In this document: piece after piece, positions 1 to 9,190 of the stretch
Numbering within the stretch: the first letter of the stretch is position 1
Layout: every line of letters starts with the position of its first letter
Origin: Sorghum bicolor
Taxonomy: Eukaryota; Streptophyta; Magnoliopsida; Poales; Poaceae
Assembly: GCF_000003195.3 (NCBI RefSeq)
Contig: NC_012876.2
Location: 58,832,407-58,896,406 of the forward strand
Length of the DNA: 64,000 nt
Reading direction: 5' to 3'
Made by a program: the position numbers and the translations under genes
The notes under the pieces: generated by a model
Seen by the model: the letters and a program-made list of their open reading frames with translations, nothing else
Database searches by the model: none
What the model was told of the DNA's origin: nothing

Positions 1-1
1 C

Positions 2-1522
2 ATCTATCTGATCATAAACCTCAGCACTAGTCATCATCTCTGGTGCGGGGTCTGTAACCTCGACACCTTTAGTAAAGTTCTTAATGTCTCGTCTAAATGG
101 ATGGTTGGGCGGGAGAAACTGTCGATGTTTGTCGAACGCAGAATATTTGCCGCCCTTCGGCAGCCAATTGAACTGCGTACCTGTCTTGCACAAGGGGCAT
201 GGAAACTTTCCGTGAACACACCAACCGCTGAATATCCCATATGCCAGGAAGTCGTGCATGGAGTATTGATACCAAACATGCATGTTGAAGTTTGTCTTTG
301 TAGCTCGATCGTATGTCCATACACCATGGTCCCAAGCATGGACAAGTTCATCAAACAAAGGCTCCATGAACACACCCATGTTATTCCCTGGGTGTTCTGG
401 AATTATCAATGATAAGAACACATTCTGTCGTTGGAAGGAGACCCCAGGGGGGAGATTGAGGGGGATAACAAACACAGGCCAACAAGTGTATGGGACAGCA
501 GCCATTCCGTAAGGATTGAAACCATCTGTTGCCAGTGCAACACGCACATTACGTGCCTCTGCAGCTTTGTCACGATGAATGTTATCAAAGTGATGCCATG
601 CTTCACCATCAGATGGATGCACCATCTTGTCAGCATGGTATCTTTTCCCATTCTTGTGCCATGTCATTTGCTTCGCGGACTCCTCAGTCATGAATAGCCG
701 TTGGATCCTCGGTATGAATGGAAGGTACCGTAGGATTTTCGTGGGATACGAACTCTGCCTCTTCTCACCCTCACCAGAGTCTACCTCTAGATACCTAGAG
801 GATTTACACTTTGGACAATACTGTGCATCTTTGTGTGCTTTTCTAAAGAGGACGCAGCCATTCGCGCAAACATGTATTTGCTCATACGGCATCTTAAGTG
901 CACGGAGAACCTTCTGCGATTCGTACATGTTCTGTGGCAGAAGGTGACCAGCCGGAAGGATGGAGCCAATAACTGTCAACATTTCATCAAAGTTCTCTCG
1001 ACTGAGGTTTAACTGTGACTTCAAGGCCATTAAGCGTGAAATGCCATCAAGCTTTGAAACCTGTGTGTGTTCATGAAGGGGTTTCCCTGCCGCAGACAAC
1101 ATATGGTAATACGCCTTTGCGCTTTCCTCTGGATCTTCCTCCACTCCCTCTCCCTCCTGACGTCCTTCAGCGAAGTGTGCTGCGTGATAGTCATCTAACC
1201 AAGCTGCTACCCCGGCATCAGCATCAGCAGTAAAATCCTCGATACGTGGTCTCACCACCTCCTCTCTCTCACGATCGTCTTCACCATGGTGGGTCCATCG
1301 GGTATAGTTTTTCGTAAATCCATTCCTAGCTAGATGTGAAGTCATCACCTCCTTTGTTTGCCTTTTTCTGTTCTTACAATTGGTGCATGGACAAAAGATG
1401 GCACGTGCCCCTGAAGCCCGATCAAATGCTTGCTTGATGAAAGCCTCGGTCTTGTCGACCCATTCTCTAGTAATCTCACGAGAACTCCGACGGCCCGAAT
1501 ACATCCACTCACGGTCATCCAT
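2..1522 (-). CDS. TNP2-like CACTA transposase, N-terminal part (runs off the window)
   Basis: This is the large transposase of an En/Spm-class element; family members bind the terminal repeats and catalyse cut-and-paste transposition in the nucleus. The frame is open from ATG 1522 to the window edge, about 507 residues. It begins MDDREWMYSGRRSS, typical of the transposase-associated domain, with a CPCTNC cysteine motif near residue 45. Further on are VCANGCVLFR and CPKCKSSRY (zinc-finger-like CxxC) and then the TNP2 core: RNVRVALATDGFNPYG, WPVFVIPLNLPP, CPLCKTGT. The start was chosen because it gives the conserved N-terminus. In the parts I translated directly I saw no frameshift or stop. Other reading frames here are shadows. 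Confidence 0.88.
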   Translation of the reverse strand, partial: MDDREWMYSGRRSSREITREWVDKTEAFIKQAFDRASGARAIFCPCTNCKNRKRQTKEVMTSHLARNGFTKNYTRWTHHGEDDREREEVVRPRIEDFTADADAGVAAWLDDYHAAHFAEGRQEGEGVEEDPEESAKAYYHMLSAAGKPLHEHTQVSKLDGISRLMALKSQLNLSRENFDEMLTVIGSILPAGHLLPQNMYESQKVLRALKMPYEQIHVCANGCVLFRKAHKDAQYCPKCKSSRYLEVDSGEGEKRQSSYPTKILRYLPFIPRIQRLFMTEESAKQMTWHKNGKRYHADKMVHPSDGEAWHHFDNIHRDKAAEARNVRVALATDGFNPYGMAAVPYTCWPVFVIPLNLPPGVSFQRQNVFLSLIIPEHPGNNMGVFMEPLFDELVHAWDHGVWTYDRATKTNFNMHVWYQYSMHDFLAYGIFSGWCVHGKFPCPLCKTGTQFNWLPKGGKYSAFDKHRQFLPPNHPFRRDIKNFTKGVEVTDPAPEMMTSAEVYDQID

Positions 1523-1625
1523 CCTCTAACATATACATGACCAAGTAATAAATATAACTATAGACTTGCATTTACACGTCCTTCCTACCATCTAATAGGT
1601 AAGGATAGGTCCTAATCCCACCCAA

Positions 1626-1816
1626 GGATGTGTAGATGATGTTAGTTTCCATGATCTGCACCGATCTAGGACAAAATTTCGGCAGCACCTCCCCGCTGTT
1701 CTCCAAATACACGTCCGGATAAGGAGAATGTGTATCCAGAGAACAATAGAGAGGTGCTGCCGAAATTCTGTCCTAAATCGATGCAGACCATGGAAACTAA
1801 CATCATCTACACATCC
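1626..1816. repeat. 66-bp inverted repeat with 59-bp loop (hairpin)
   Basis: Positions 1626-1691 and 1751-1816 are reverse complements over 66 bp with four mismatches that I could count, all transitions. The unit begins GGATGTGTAGATGATG and ends CGGCAGCACCTC. It lies just upstream of the TNP2 start codon, in the leader/promoter part of the CACTA element. A related AAAATTTCAGCAGCACCTCC stretch recurs near 2118. Confidence 0.85.
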
Positions 1817-2435
1817 TCGGGCTGTCCAAAAAAACGTGGACAATTCGAAACAGATACGGCTATTGATATGCAAAGATCTGCATATTTCTAACCGTATCTA
1901 TTTCGAACGGGAGACGCCTAACTAGGTTACGTGAAGATAAATGGCCAAGACAAGTAAAGAGTGGTTATACCTTAGGTGGCGGTGACGTCAGGCTAGCGGG
2001 GCCGTGACGGGTCGGTGCAGTGGCGAGCCGAACTGGTGCGGGCAGCGAGGAGGACGAGGTACTCCGGCTACCCTCCGACAGATTCCTCTGAAAATCAAAA
2101 AGATACACGACCATCAAAATTCAAAATTTCAGCAGCACCTCCCCTATAGGGTGAGGTTTCAAAAACCTGCAAGAAACAAACGGCACGATGGCCGGCGAGC
2201 ATAAATATATAAATGGCATGATGGCTGGCAACCACAGATACAAAACCAACACCACCACCGCCATCATCAACTAAACCCTAACAGTCATCTTTTTCTATAT
2301 AGTAATGTAACACACTCCTACTTGTGTGTACTTCTAAAAACATGTACTGGGAGTTCATGTGTATGCAAGCACGATCAATTCTACTAAATAATTATTTACA
2401 AATTCACGGATACTACGGAAAAGGACACCATTACC
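1817..2435. other. CACTA-internal non-coding stretch
   Basis: No gene recognised. It holds a partial repeat of the hairpin arm (about 2118-2140) and an AT-rich end (2280-2420). The short open frames here have no family resemblance. Confidence 0.5.
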
Positions 2436-2825
2436 TGAAGGCGCGTAGAGGCGGCCGCGCGCAGAGGCGGGCCCGCGAGGGTGGCGCGAGCGTGCGAGCG
2501 CACGGGGAGGCGGCGGCGCGTGCGGCGGCGCGCAGAGGCGGGCCCGCGAGGGCGGCGCGAGCGTGCGAGCGCACGGGGGTGGGGGCGAGCAGCCGGGCGC
2601 GGAGGCGGAGCCGGAGGGCGAGGGGCGGCGGCCGGGCGCGGAGGCGAAGGGGCGGCGGCGCATGCGGCGGCGCGAGCGTGCGAGCGCACGGGGGTGGGGG
2701 CGACCGGCCGGGCGCGGAGGCGGAGGGGCGGCGGGCGGGCTGCGCGCGGCGTGCGCTTTCCCGGCGGCGAGGGCAGCGGGCGGGCGCGTGCGTAGCGTGC
2801 GGTGCGTGTGTGCGTGTGCGTGACT
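2436..2825. repeat. Very GC-rich imperfect tandem repeats
   Basis: The stretch is almost entirely G and C, built from recurring GGCGCGAGCGTGCGAGCGCA and GGGCGCGGAGGCG units (for example near 2481, 2548 and 2667). It is CpG-dense. Open frames on both strands encode only Ala/Arg/Gly/Pro low complexity and are treated as artefacts. It lies between the two arrays of CACTA subterminal repeats and the transposase. Confidence 0.8.
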
Positions 2826-2839
2826 GAGCCGGAACCTAA

Positions 2840-3265
2840 GTATGCCTTCTTTGCCGAGCGCCTGATCTATTTGCCGAGCGCAATAGGAGCAAGCGCTCGG
2901 CAAAGAGTGCCGTATTTTTTTCACGGACGCGCGCCGTAGTTTTTTTTTTAAAAAAAAAAACTTCCTTTACCGAGAGCTACGCAGGTAGGCTCTCGGCAAA
3001 GGCCTTTGCCGAGCGTTGTTCTCGGCAAACCATTGATTTTTTTAAAAAATGCAATTTTATTTTGTTTCCCTAACTGCGCCTAAAAATCTAACTTTGCCGA
3101 GAGCTGACCAGGCAGGCTCTCGGCAAAGGCCTTTGCCGAGCGCTGCGCTCGGCAAACCTCAATTCCTGTAAAAAAAAAAGAAATCGCCGCCGAGAGCAAG
3201 ACCAACAGCTCTCGGCATAGGGTCCTTTGCCGAGAGCATCCTAAGTAAGCTCTCGGCAAACCATT
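2840..3265. repeat. Inner array of TTTGCCGAG / CTCGGCAAA subterminal repeats
   Basis: Multiple direct and inverted copies of the 9-11-bp motif TTTGCCGAG(A/C)G, often as snap-back pairs around 10-20 bp, separated by A/T-runs. In CACTA elements such arrays are the binding sites of the TNPA-like protein. This array lies about 1.8 kb inside the terminal array, which is unusual for a simple element end. Confidence 0.85.
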
Positions 3266-3408
3266 TCAAAAAGATATGAAATTTTGCCGTATTAGAGCTT
3301 ATATACTCTCTAATGACTATAAAAAAAGTTTGGAACTGCATAACTAATTAGTTTGTAATAGTGTTTTAAAATTCTTATGAATCTATGGAGCTAAGATTCA
3401 TCAAGAAC

Positions 3409-3812
3409 CAGGGCCGTCTCAATAATTTTAAGGGCCCTTGGGCAAGTAAGATAGTAAGAGTTTAGTAATCTAATTTTTTAATACGGCGATTAAAACATAA
3501 GCACTAATAATAATAATTAACTTGCAACATAGGTTTAAGGAAGTCAGGCCTGTCTCTCATTGTGTGCGAACGAGTGGCGTCGCGTGTCGTGGCTTCACAA
3601 TATCTCGCCACACAAAGCGATATCACCATATTTGGCAATTGGGAGGCGAAACGGTCAACTAATCTGAATTGATCGGCGATCATGATAAAGTTCCATTTCA
3701 GTATTCCAAATATATATTATAAATACTATATATAGACATATATTTATGGGCCCCTCAGTAGAATGGACCCCCGGCCGTCGCACCTGTTGCCCTCCCCTCT
3801 AAGACGGCCTTG
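3409..3812. mobile_element. hAT-type non-autonomous element (404 bp) with 8-bp TSD
   Basis: The left terminus is CAGGGCCGTCTC; the right terminus is AAGACGGCCTTG, its imperfect inverse. Both sides carry the identical octamer TCAAGAAC (3401-3408 and 3813-3820). An 8-bp duplication and CAGGG termini are the hAT signature. No coding capacity. Confidence 0.9.
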
Positions 3813-3892
3813 TCAAGAACATGCAAAGGAAACAAAGAACCTAGTGTCTCCCCGTGCAAGGCTGGCTTCACCGGCAGGCGAGGAGGAGGGGT

Positions 3893-4930
3893 AGGCTGGG
3901 GGACAGTTTACATAGCTCTACTACATGAAATGACAGTTTATATAGCTCTACTACATGAAATGACAATCCATCCTTCTTTTCCTCTCTTGTCTGCACGCCA
4001 CCAGTGAAGTTTCAGCTGCATGAAATGACGGTTTACATACCTCTACTACATGAAATGACGATGTCTTCTTGTCTTCCTCTCTTGTCTGCACGCCACCAAT
4101 GAAGTTTGAGTTACATGAAATGACGGTTCAAATAGCTCTACTACATGAAATGACAATCCTCCCTTCTCTTCCTCTCTTGTCTGAACGCCACCAATGAAGT
4201 TTGAGTTACATGAAATGACGGTTCACATAGCTCTACTACATGAAAGGACGGTTTACATAGCTCTACTACATGAAATGACACCCATAATGTTAGAATTCTC
4301 TTTTGCTGGATCCAGCTTCTCCGCTCTAATAATGTTGCACTTTTGAAGCCGATCACTGGTATTTTGATTGTGATGAAATTCATGAATGGTGATGGTGTAC
4401 AGGAAGGAGGCCAACTTTGGGTACGCGTTCATCAACTTCACCACATCGGCAGCGGCCAAGGAGCTCTACTGCTCGCTGCAGAACTGCGTCTCGAAAGTAC
4501 ACGGCTCCAAGAAGGTGATCAAGATCGACCAGACCACTGCTGGCTAGCTGCCGCTGGGTGCTGGCGGTGGAGTCAAACGACGATGCATGCGGTTATGCGA
4601 CGGAGTTGGGAGTATGGACGTTGTTGTTTGTGGTGTAGCATCGGACAGTGAGTCTGAAGTCTGTCAGTGTGCCTTCCCCTTCTTCCTCTCCCCGTGCAAG
4701 GCTGGCTGCACCGCCACCAGTGAAGTTTCAGCTGCATGAAATGACGGTTTACATACCTCTACTGCATGAAATGACGATGTCTTCTTGTTCCTCTCTTGTC
4801 TTTAGGCTACCGGTGAAATTTGAGTTACATGAAATGACGGTTCAAATAGCTCTACTACATGAAATGACAATCCTTCCTTCTCTTCCTCTCTTTTCTGCAC
4901 GCCAAGAATGAAGTTTGAGTTACATGAAAT
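3893..4930. repeat. Tandem/dispersed CTACATGAAATGACGG repeats interrupted by a captured exon
   Basis: Short units with CATGAAATGACRGTT and AGCTCTACTACATGAAATGAC recur many times in 3893-4280 and again in 4725-4930. They alternate with a longer unit (CTTCCTCTCTTGTCTGCACGCCACC, AAGTTTGAGTTACATG). The two blocks flank unique sequence at about 4290-4690. They give rise to spurious open frames. The function is unknown; they lie inside the first CACTA element. Confidence 0.8.
4403..4547 (+). pseudogene. Captured exon fragment resembling the C-terminal RRM of Mei2-like proteins
   Basis: After a plausible splice acceptor (GTGTACAG at 4395-4402) an open stretch reads EANFGYAFINFTTSAAAKEL and, later, KKVIKIDQTTAG before a TAG at 4545. 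The GYAFINFTT core matches the RNP1-like strand of Mei2-type RRM domains (RNA-binding regulators of meiosis and development, e.g. terminal ear-like proteins of grasses). No upstream coding region is present. It lies on the strand opposite to the transposase, inside the CACTA element and between tandem repeats, so it is best read as a transduplicated host gene fragment. The family call rests on memory of the motif only. Confidence 0.55.
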
Positions 4931-5099
4931 ATTCTGAGTTTAGTTAGTCTATGTTTGCACAAAGTTTGTCAAATAATTAGAGAGAGGAACACAAAGTTTG
5001 AGTACAACAGATAGCATGTGTAGAGATAAAAAACTTTGGAGCATATTAAAACAAATAATTTGAGAGAGCAAAGGAGAAGAGGAACACATATGCACAGCA

Positions 5100-5507
5100 A
5101 TTTTGCCGAGAGGAGGCACTCGGCAACACGTTTGCCGAGCGTGGCGCTCGGCAAAGCAGTTTGCCGAGAGCCTTAACGGAGGGGCTCTCGGCAAACACGT
5201 CACACCGTCAGCCCAAGTTACGGCGGCAGGATCTTTGCCGAGAGTACATGTTCGCCGAGAGCGCGGCTCACGGCAAAGTCGCTGTTTGCCGTCGGCCTTT
5301 GTTGGCCGAGAGTTGCTCTCGGCAAACCGTCCAAGTTCGCCGAGAGGTTTTATTTGCCGACGTTCTGGCCCACGGCCAATCAAGATTTTGCCGACGGCCT
5401 GTCTTTGCCGAGAGTAGCGCTCGGCAAACATTACCTTTGCCGAGAGCCCGCGCTTTTGCTCTCGGCAAACACTGAGGCTCTCGGCAAAGGCCTGTTTTCC
5501 GGTAGTG
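5100..5507 (-). repeat. CACTA terminal region: subterminal repeats and TIR
   Basis: At least fifteen TTTGCCGAG / CTCGGCAAA motifs in both orientations end in the TIR at 5489-5507 (minus strand CACTACCGGAA...). This is the outer end of the CACTA element described at 1-5507. The frames open on both strands here encode only repeats of the motif. Confidence 0.9.
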
Positions 5508-5734
5508 AACCTCAAGGGCCTCTACCAGATCCAACCTTTATCCTATCTAACCAGCCAGTGCAAAGGCCAAGTCCACTAAATACAAGTACTGTTGCAGGCC
5601 GGGCTGCATTAGCCAAGAAGAGGAAGGCATCCACAGGTGCGAAGACATCTTCCAAGAAGACAAAGGCATCTACCTCCAGATCTTCCAAAAGATCATCACA
5701 AGTGCAAGAGGAAGGACATCCTGATAATGTGTAG
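5508..5734 (+). pseudogene. C-terminal coding remnant, Lys/Ser-rich tail, severed by the CACTA insertion
   Basis: Immediately outside the CACTA end an open frame continues for about 75 codons to TAG at 5732: GPLPDPTFILSNQPVQ, then a basic Ser/Thr/Lys-rich tail (KKRKAST, SSKKTKAST) and EEGHPDN. The composition is like the nuclear C-terminal tails of plant MULE/FAR1-type transposases, but I cannot identify it firmly. The upstream part of the gene is replaced by transposon sequence, so this is a 3' remnant followed by a T-rich 3'-UTR-like stretch. Confidence 0.5.
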
Positions 5735-6569
5735 TCAGTGCTAGAGTGGGGCAGTATTGTTCACTAGATGTTTTCGTCTGTATGCACTGTGTCTGCAACT
5801 TCTTTGTTCTATGCACTATGTTAAGAAATTACCTCTCTTGCACTATGTGTCAGATGTTAAGCACTGGGTTAAGAAGACATTTATCTCTATGAAATGTGTT
5901 TTTTTGCTGCCAATCTTTGTGTCAAATAGTTTCCTGTTTTATTGTTTTGATGTTCATCTAAACTATTGCTGGAGAATCAGTGAAATATTGTCGTGTTACA
6001 GTGGTGTTGAGTGATCTGCTTTTCTTTCTTGGCAATAGCAACGGGTCCTCTATTCTTTTTTTGATCGGGTGTCCTCTATTCTTGGAATGTTCAGAGTCTA
6101 CTCGTTTTGTTCTTTTTTTGATCGGGTATCCTGACAATAGCAGAGTGTTGTTTGAAACAAAATAAAGAGTAGGTGGGTTGGGGGGTGTTTCTGCTTATAT
6201 ACACAGGCACATGACGCTGGCAAGACCTGTAGTGGGCTAATTTGAGACCCAAACTGTGTTTAGGCACAGTAATGACATACTTTAAAAGTATATGGACTGG
6301 GATGACACAGCCTACAAAGTTTAAGGACCGGAGATGGACTTTACTCATTAAATAAAAACTTTAAAAAATTAATGGCTCAATTTCATTTAGATATTACCTC
6401 GTAGTAAGTGGACGAAGTAGTGGACCATTTATTTATTAATTAATTACTCGATTATTCCATAACATAAGTACATAGAAACATAGAGAATTACAAGATACAT
6501 ATATCGTCGTCTGCTATAATAAGGTATTGAAATGTGATATGTTATCTCTGTTGATCAGCCGATGCATCA
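5735..6569. other. Intergenic, 3' flank of CA1
   Basis: T-rich stretch with a short direct repeat (TCTTTTTTTGATCGGGT at about 6053 and 6112). From about 6505 it is homologous to the 3' flank of CA2 (near 11890-11937 and 12355-12390). No gene seen. Confidence 0.6.
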
Positions 6570-7829
6570 CTAGTGATAATGATGATGGGGCTTAGGGCGG
6601 AAGATGCTGATGTCCCTGTTGTTCACCTCCTGAAGCGGCCTCGCGTTCATCGTATTTCCCTGCAGGTAATAAGAACACGCAAGAAAGGGACTTCAATAAG
6701 CTTACAATTTACAAAAACCAAAACCAGCGTCCGTGTTCATGCTGACTTTTGGTCAGAGGCGTGTGGAAATTTTTAGTTATAATATGGAGTTGGACTCTTA
6801 CGTCTTGCAGCGCATCCCTGAGAAGCTTCACCTGGTCCTTTGCCACGGGGCTAATCTGCACACAAAGCATGCACATGAACTTGTTCAGCTTATTAGCTCG
6901 AGGAAACGCCAGCAACAGCTAGCTAGCTTCACTCGCCAACGCGTGAAGCAACGAACAACAAGAGCCTGAAGAGCATACTATACCTTTCTGACGACGGTCC
7001 AGACGACCCCCTCGGTGCAGGGCGGCGTGGTGAGCGAGCCCATGTAGCGGTAGTAGGCGCTGCCGCTGCCGCGGGCACCGTTGGGGTCTACAACCCCGAT
7101 GTCCTTCGGCTGGTCCTTCGTGTTCTCGATGCTCCTGATGAAGGGCTCTAGCATCTGCAGGAATGGGTCCCTGATGGGGCCGATCTCGTAGAGGACGCCG
7201 ATCACCGCTGTCTTGTTCGCCAAGGTCTGGTGCACCAGGTGCAGCTCCATGTCGTACCTGCGGCCGTCGATGGTGTGCTCGCTGGGGGTGTGCCAGTGCA
7301 ACTGCCTGAGGTGGTACGTCGTGCCGTTGATCACCAGGCTCCCGGCGTCGCCCTTGAAACTCACCATGACGTCGTGGCCGCTGTTGACGATGGTGGCCTC
7401 AGCGGGTCGGTAGAAGGTTTTCAGGTAGCCCAGGGATTGCACCAGCTTGGCAAGCTCGTGGGAGAGGTCGATGGGGGACTGCATCCGCCCCACGCTGCAG
7501 TTCGCCCACTGCGGCTTGATCTTGCCCCAGTTTTCCGGACCGTTAGGCGCGCCCGGGATGTAGCTGAACCCCTCTTCATGCTCTGCAACCAACAAAATGC
7601 ATGCATCCATATATGCTCCCTCCAGTCAGACAGACGTACATGGACAGGTAGGTGCAGAACGTGCACCGGTGCACCCATGGATATGATGGCAAGACACGGC
7701 ATGCATACGATCGAACAAAGAACAATAACCTGTTTCTGCCTGCGCTCTGGCGCCCGGCACGGCGGCGGAGAGCAGGAGCACCACGGCGGCGAGGAGCGTC
7801 CCGACGGCGGCGTGGCGAGCTGGACCCAT
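6570..7829 (-). CDS. CA1: secreted alpha-type carbonic anhydrase (4 exons, 280 aa)
   Basis: Reversible hydration of CO2 to bicarbonate by a zinc enzyme, here of the plant alpha (nectarin/dioscorin-like) type. Exons on the minus strand: 7730-7829, 6984-7582, 6802-6855, 6570-6659, all with GT-AG introns and consistent phase. Residues 1-30 form a signal peptide (LLAAVVLLLSAAVPGARAQ). Zinc ligands are His129 and His131 (QLHWH) and His148 (ELHLVH). His103 (GHD) matches the proton-shuttle position, and TTPPCTEG forms the active-site floor. Cys62 and the PPC cysteine are the conserved disulphide pair. Sequons NGT (119) and NKT suggest glycosylation. CA1 has the signal-peptide intron but lacks two introns present in CA3. 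The last residues are His-rich (PHHHYH). It looks intact. Confidence 0.93.
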
Positions 7830-7915
7830 GCTAGCTGCTGTCCTTTGTGCGCCGCTTGTTTCTGTGTGATCGTTGTGGGTTTGGGATGGGTAGCAGGGAC
7901 GCCGGCATGGTAGGG

Positions 7916-7923
7916 TATATATA
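7916..7923 (-). promoter_or_regulatory. Putative TATA box of CA1
   Basis: TATATATA about 87 bp upstream of the CA1 ATG, the same spacing as TATA-like motifs ahead of CA3, CA4 and CA5. Confidence 0.6.
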
Positions 7924-8231
7924 CACACGAGCAAGGTGGCGGGTAGGGAGAAGCTGAACTCTTTTCCTTCAGGAATCAGGACGGAGAGGCCGGTGATGAT
8001 CTCGTCAAACAAACCTGCTGCCGTAGCCGAGGACGAGCACGTACATATACCCACGCTGCATGAGGTCTACGTACGTTCCTGGAGGCTCAGGCTGGAGTCT
8101 ACGCATTGCTATCCGCATCTAAGCAACAAGTAACCGCGATACAAAGTGGCTGGGGATATACCAGCTTACAATGAAACGATAGAAAACTGAAAGCGCCGTG
8201 CACAACACCAACTTCATCGAGCAAACTATAA

Positions 8232-8405
8232 GGGGGCTGTTTGAATGAACTAGGACTAAACACTAGTCCTATTAGCTTCTATAAGTAAACTAGTGAACTA
8301 ACTACTAGTCCATGACTAGTGGACTAAGAATTCGTCTGTCTATTTGGCTACTCTGGGACTAAAATTAGTTAACTAGTTGTTAGTTCTATGGATCCAAACA
8401 TGGCC
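8232..8405. mobile_element. Tourist/PIF-Harbinger-like MITE, TSD TAA
   Basis: Termini GGGGGCTGTTTGAATG and, inverted, GGATCCAAACATGGCC, flanked by TAA on both sides (8229-8231, 8406-8408). It is 174 bp, internally rich in ACTAGT motifs, and non-coding. Confidence 0.75.
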
Positions 8406-8451
8406 TAAAACAACCTGAACACAGCAGACTCACAGACTTGCTTCAAGAAAG

Positions 8452-8653
8452 CAGGGGCAGATCCACAGGGGGGCTGGGTGGGCTGCAGCACCCCCTATGA
8501 GCATGATTTTGTACCTTAATCACTGTTACTTAGCCTAAAAAACATAACTAATCTCTACCTTTAGCACTAAATCTTCATTGTTTAGCCCCCCCCCCCCCCC
8601 CCCCCCACCCCCCACCCCCCCGCCCTCCTGTCCTTATCCTAGTTCTGCCCCTG
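8452..8653. mobile_element. hAT-type MITE (202 bp), 8-bp TSD, with poly-C tract
   Basis: Terminal inverted repeats CAGGGGCAGA / TCTGCCCCTG flanked by a perfect octamer duplication CAAGAAAG (8444-8451, 8654-8661). The interior has a run of about 20 C at 8586 onward. Inserted in the CA1 upstream region. Confidence 0.9.
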
Positions 8654-9190
8654 CAAGAAAGCAAAACGAACAAGCTAAAATTTAACCGGTCCACTTGACC
8701 AAAAGAGACAAGAAAGGCTAAGCTAAGACTAAGACGACTGAAGTTCTCTGCTGTAACTCCACCGGCTTGAAAGTCTTCAGGTTCAAAGAAAAAAGCAAGA
8801 AAAAAGATGTATCGCCCACAGGATAGATCCACACACTAGCTGACCGCATCCATTGTCTCGGCCTCTCCGGGTACGGCCGTTGCACACAGAGTCATCGTAG
8901 AGATGCGCATGCATGCATGGCCTAGCAACTAGCATTGTTTGATTGTGGTCGATCCATTGGAGCATGCACGGCATTCGGTAGCTTGTCAATGCATGCAACT
9001 ACGTACTTGTGCTCCATCCACGCGGCTCCAATGTTGGACGGAGCAACGGCCGGCCGCGTTCTACACATGTCTGGCCCCTTTCTCAGTTGGTGCTTCGTGT
9101 TCTCATGAGGTTTCCCCGTTTCCTGTTTAGGTACAAACTGTGCTGTTAGAATTTAGGACCTCTCTAGTCTCTTTTACCTGCTAGCTGATG

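Larger units (their letters stand above)
1..5507 (-). mobile_element. CACTA (En/Spm) DNA transposon, one end plus transposase, truncated by the window
   Basis: The right terminus reads, on the minus strand, CACTACCGGAAAACAGGCC, a CACTA-type terminal inverted repeat ending at 5507. It is followed inward by many TTTGCCGAGAG / CTCTCGGCAAA subterminal repeats (5100-5490). A TNP2-like transposase starts at 1522 and reads leftward out of the window, as expected if 5507 is the 5' end of the element. The opposite end is not visible, so the TSD cannot be checked; the three bases beyond the end are AAC. The interior carries a second subterminal-like array (2840-3265), a nested hAT MITE, a tandem CATGAAATGACGG repeat and a captured gene exon. 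A second, nested CACTA of the same family is possible. Confidence 0.85.
7940..9190 (-). promoter_or_regulatory. CA1 upstream region: conserved paralogue module split by two MITEs
   Basis: Blocks at 7945-8130 (GAACTCTTTTCCTTCAGG..GGAGAGGCCGGTGATGATC..GTCTACGCATTGC) and 8825-9190 (CGGTAGCTTGTCAATGCATG..TTGTGCTCCATC..GGATTTAGGACCTCT-like) recur upstream of CA2 (14040-14280). In part they also recur at 10680-11130, 20490-20830, 32390-32500 and 49850-49950. This marks a long ancestral upstream region that was duplicated with the genes. Regulatory function is inferred only from conservation. Confidence 0.6.

Noticed and set aside
1..1000. Short frames at 34-375, 406-651 and 101-412
   Set aside because: They overlap the continuous TNP2 frame on the minus strand, which has the conserved family motifs.
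2324..2924. Open frames of 97-189 aa on both strands in the GC-rich block
   Set aside because: Only Ala/Arg/Gly/Pro low complexity from GC-rich tandem repeats; no domain, and inside a transposon.
4949..5534. 188-aa and 104-aa frames in the subterminal array
   Set aside because: The translation is only reiteration of the TTTGCCGAGAG repeat (LPRA / CRE / SAN patterns).
7230..7913. 227-aa plus-strand frame over CA1
   Set aside because: Antisense shadow produced by the GC-rich third positions of CA exons; the same happens at 18785-19192, 31223-31897 and 48674-49414.
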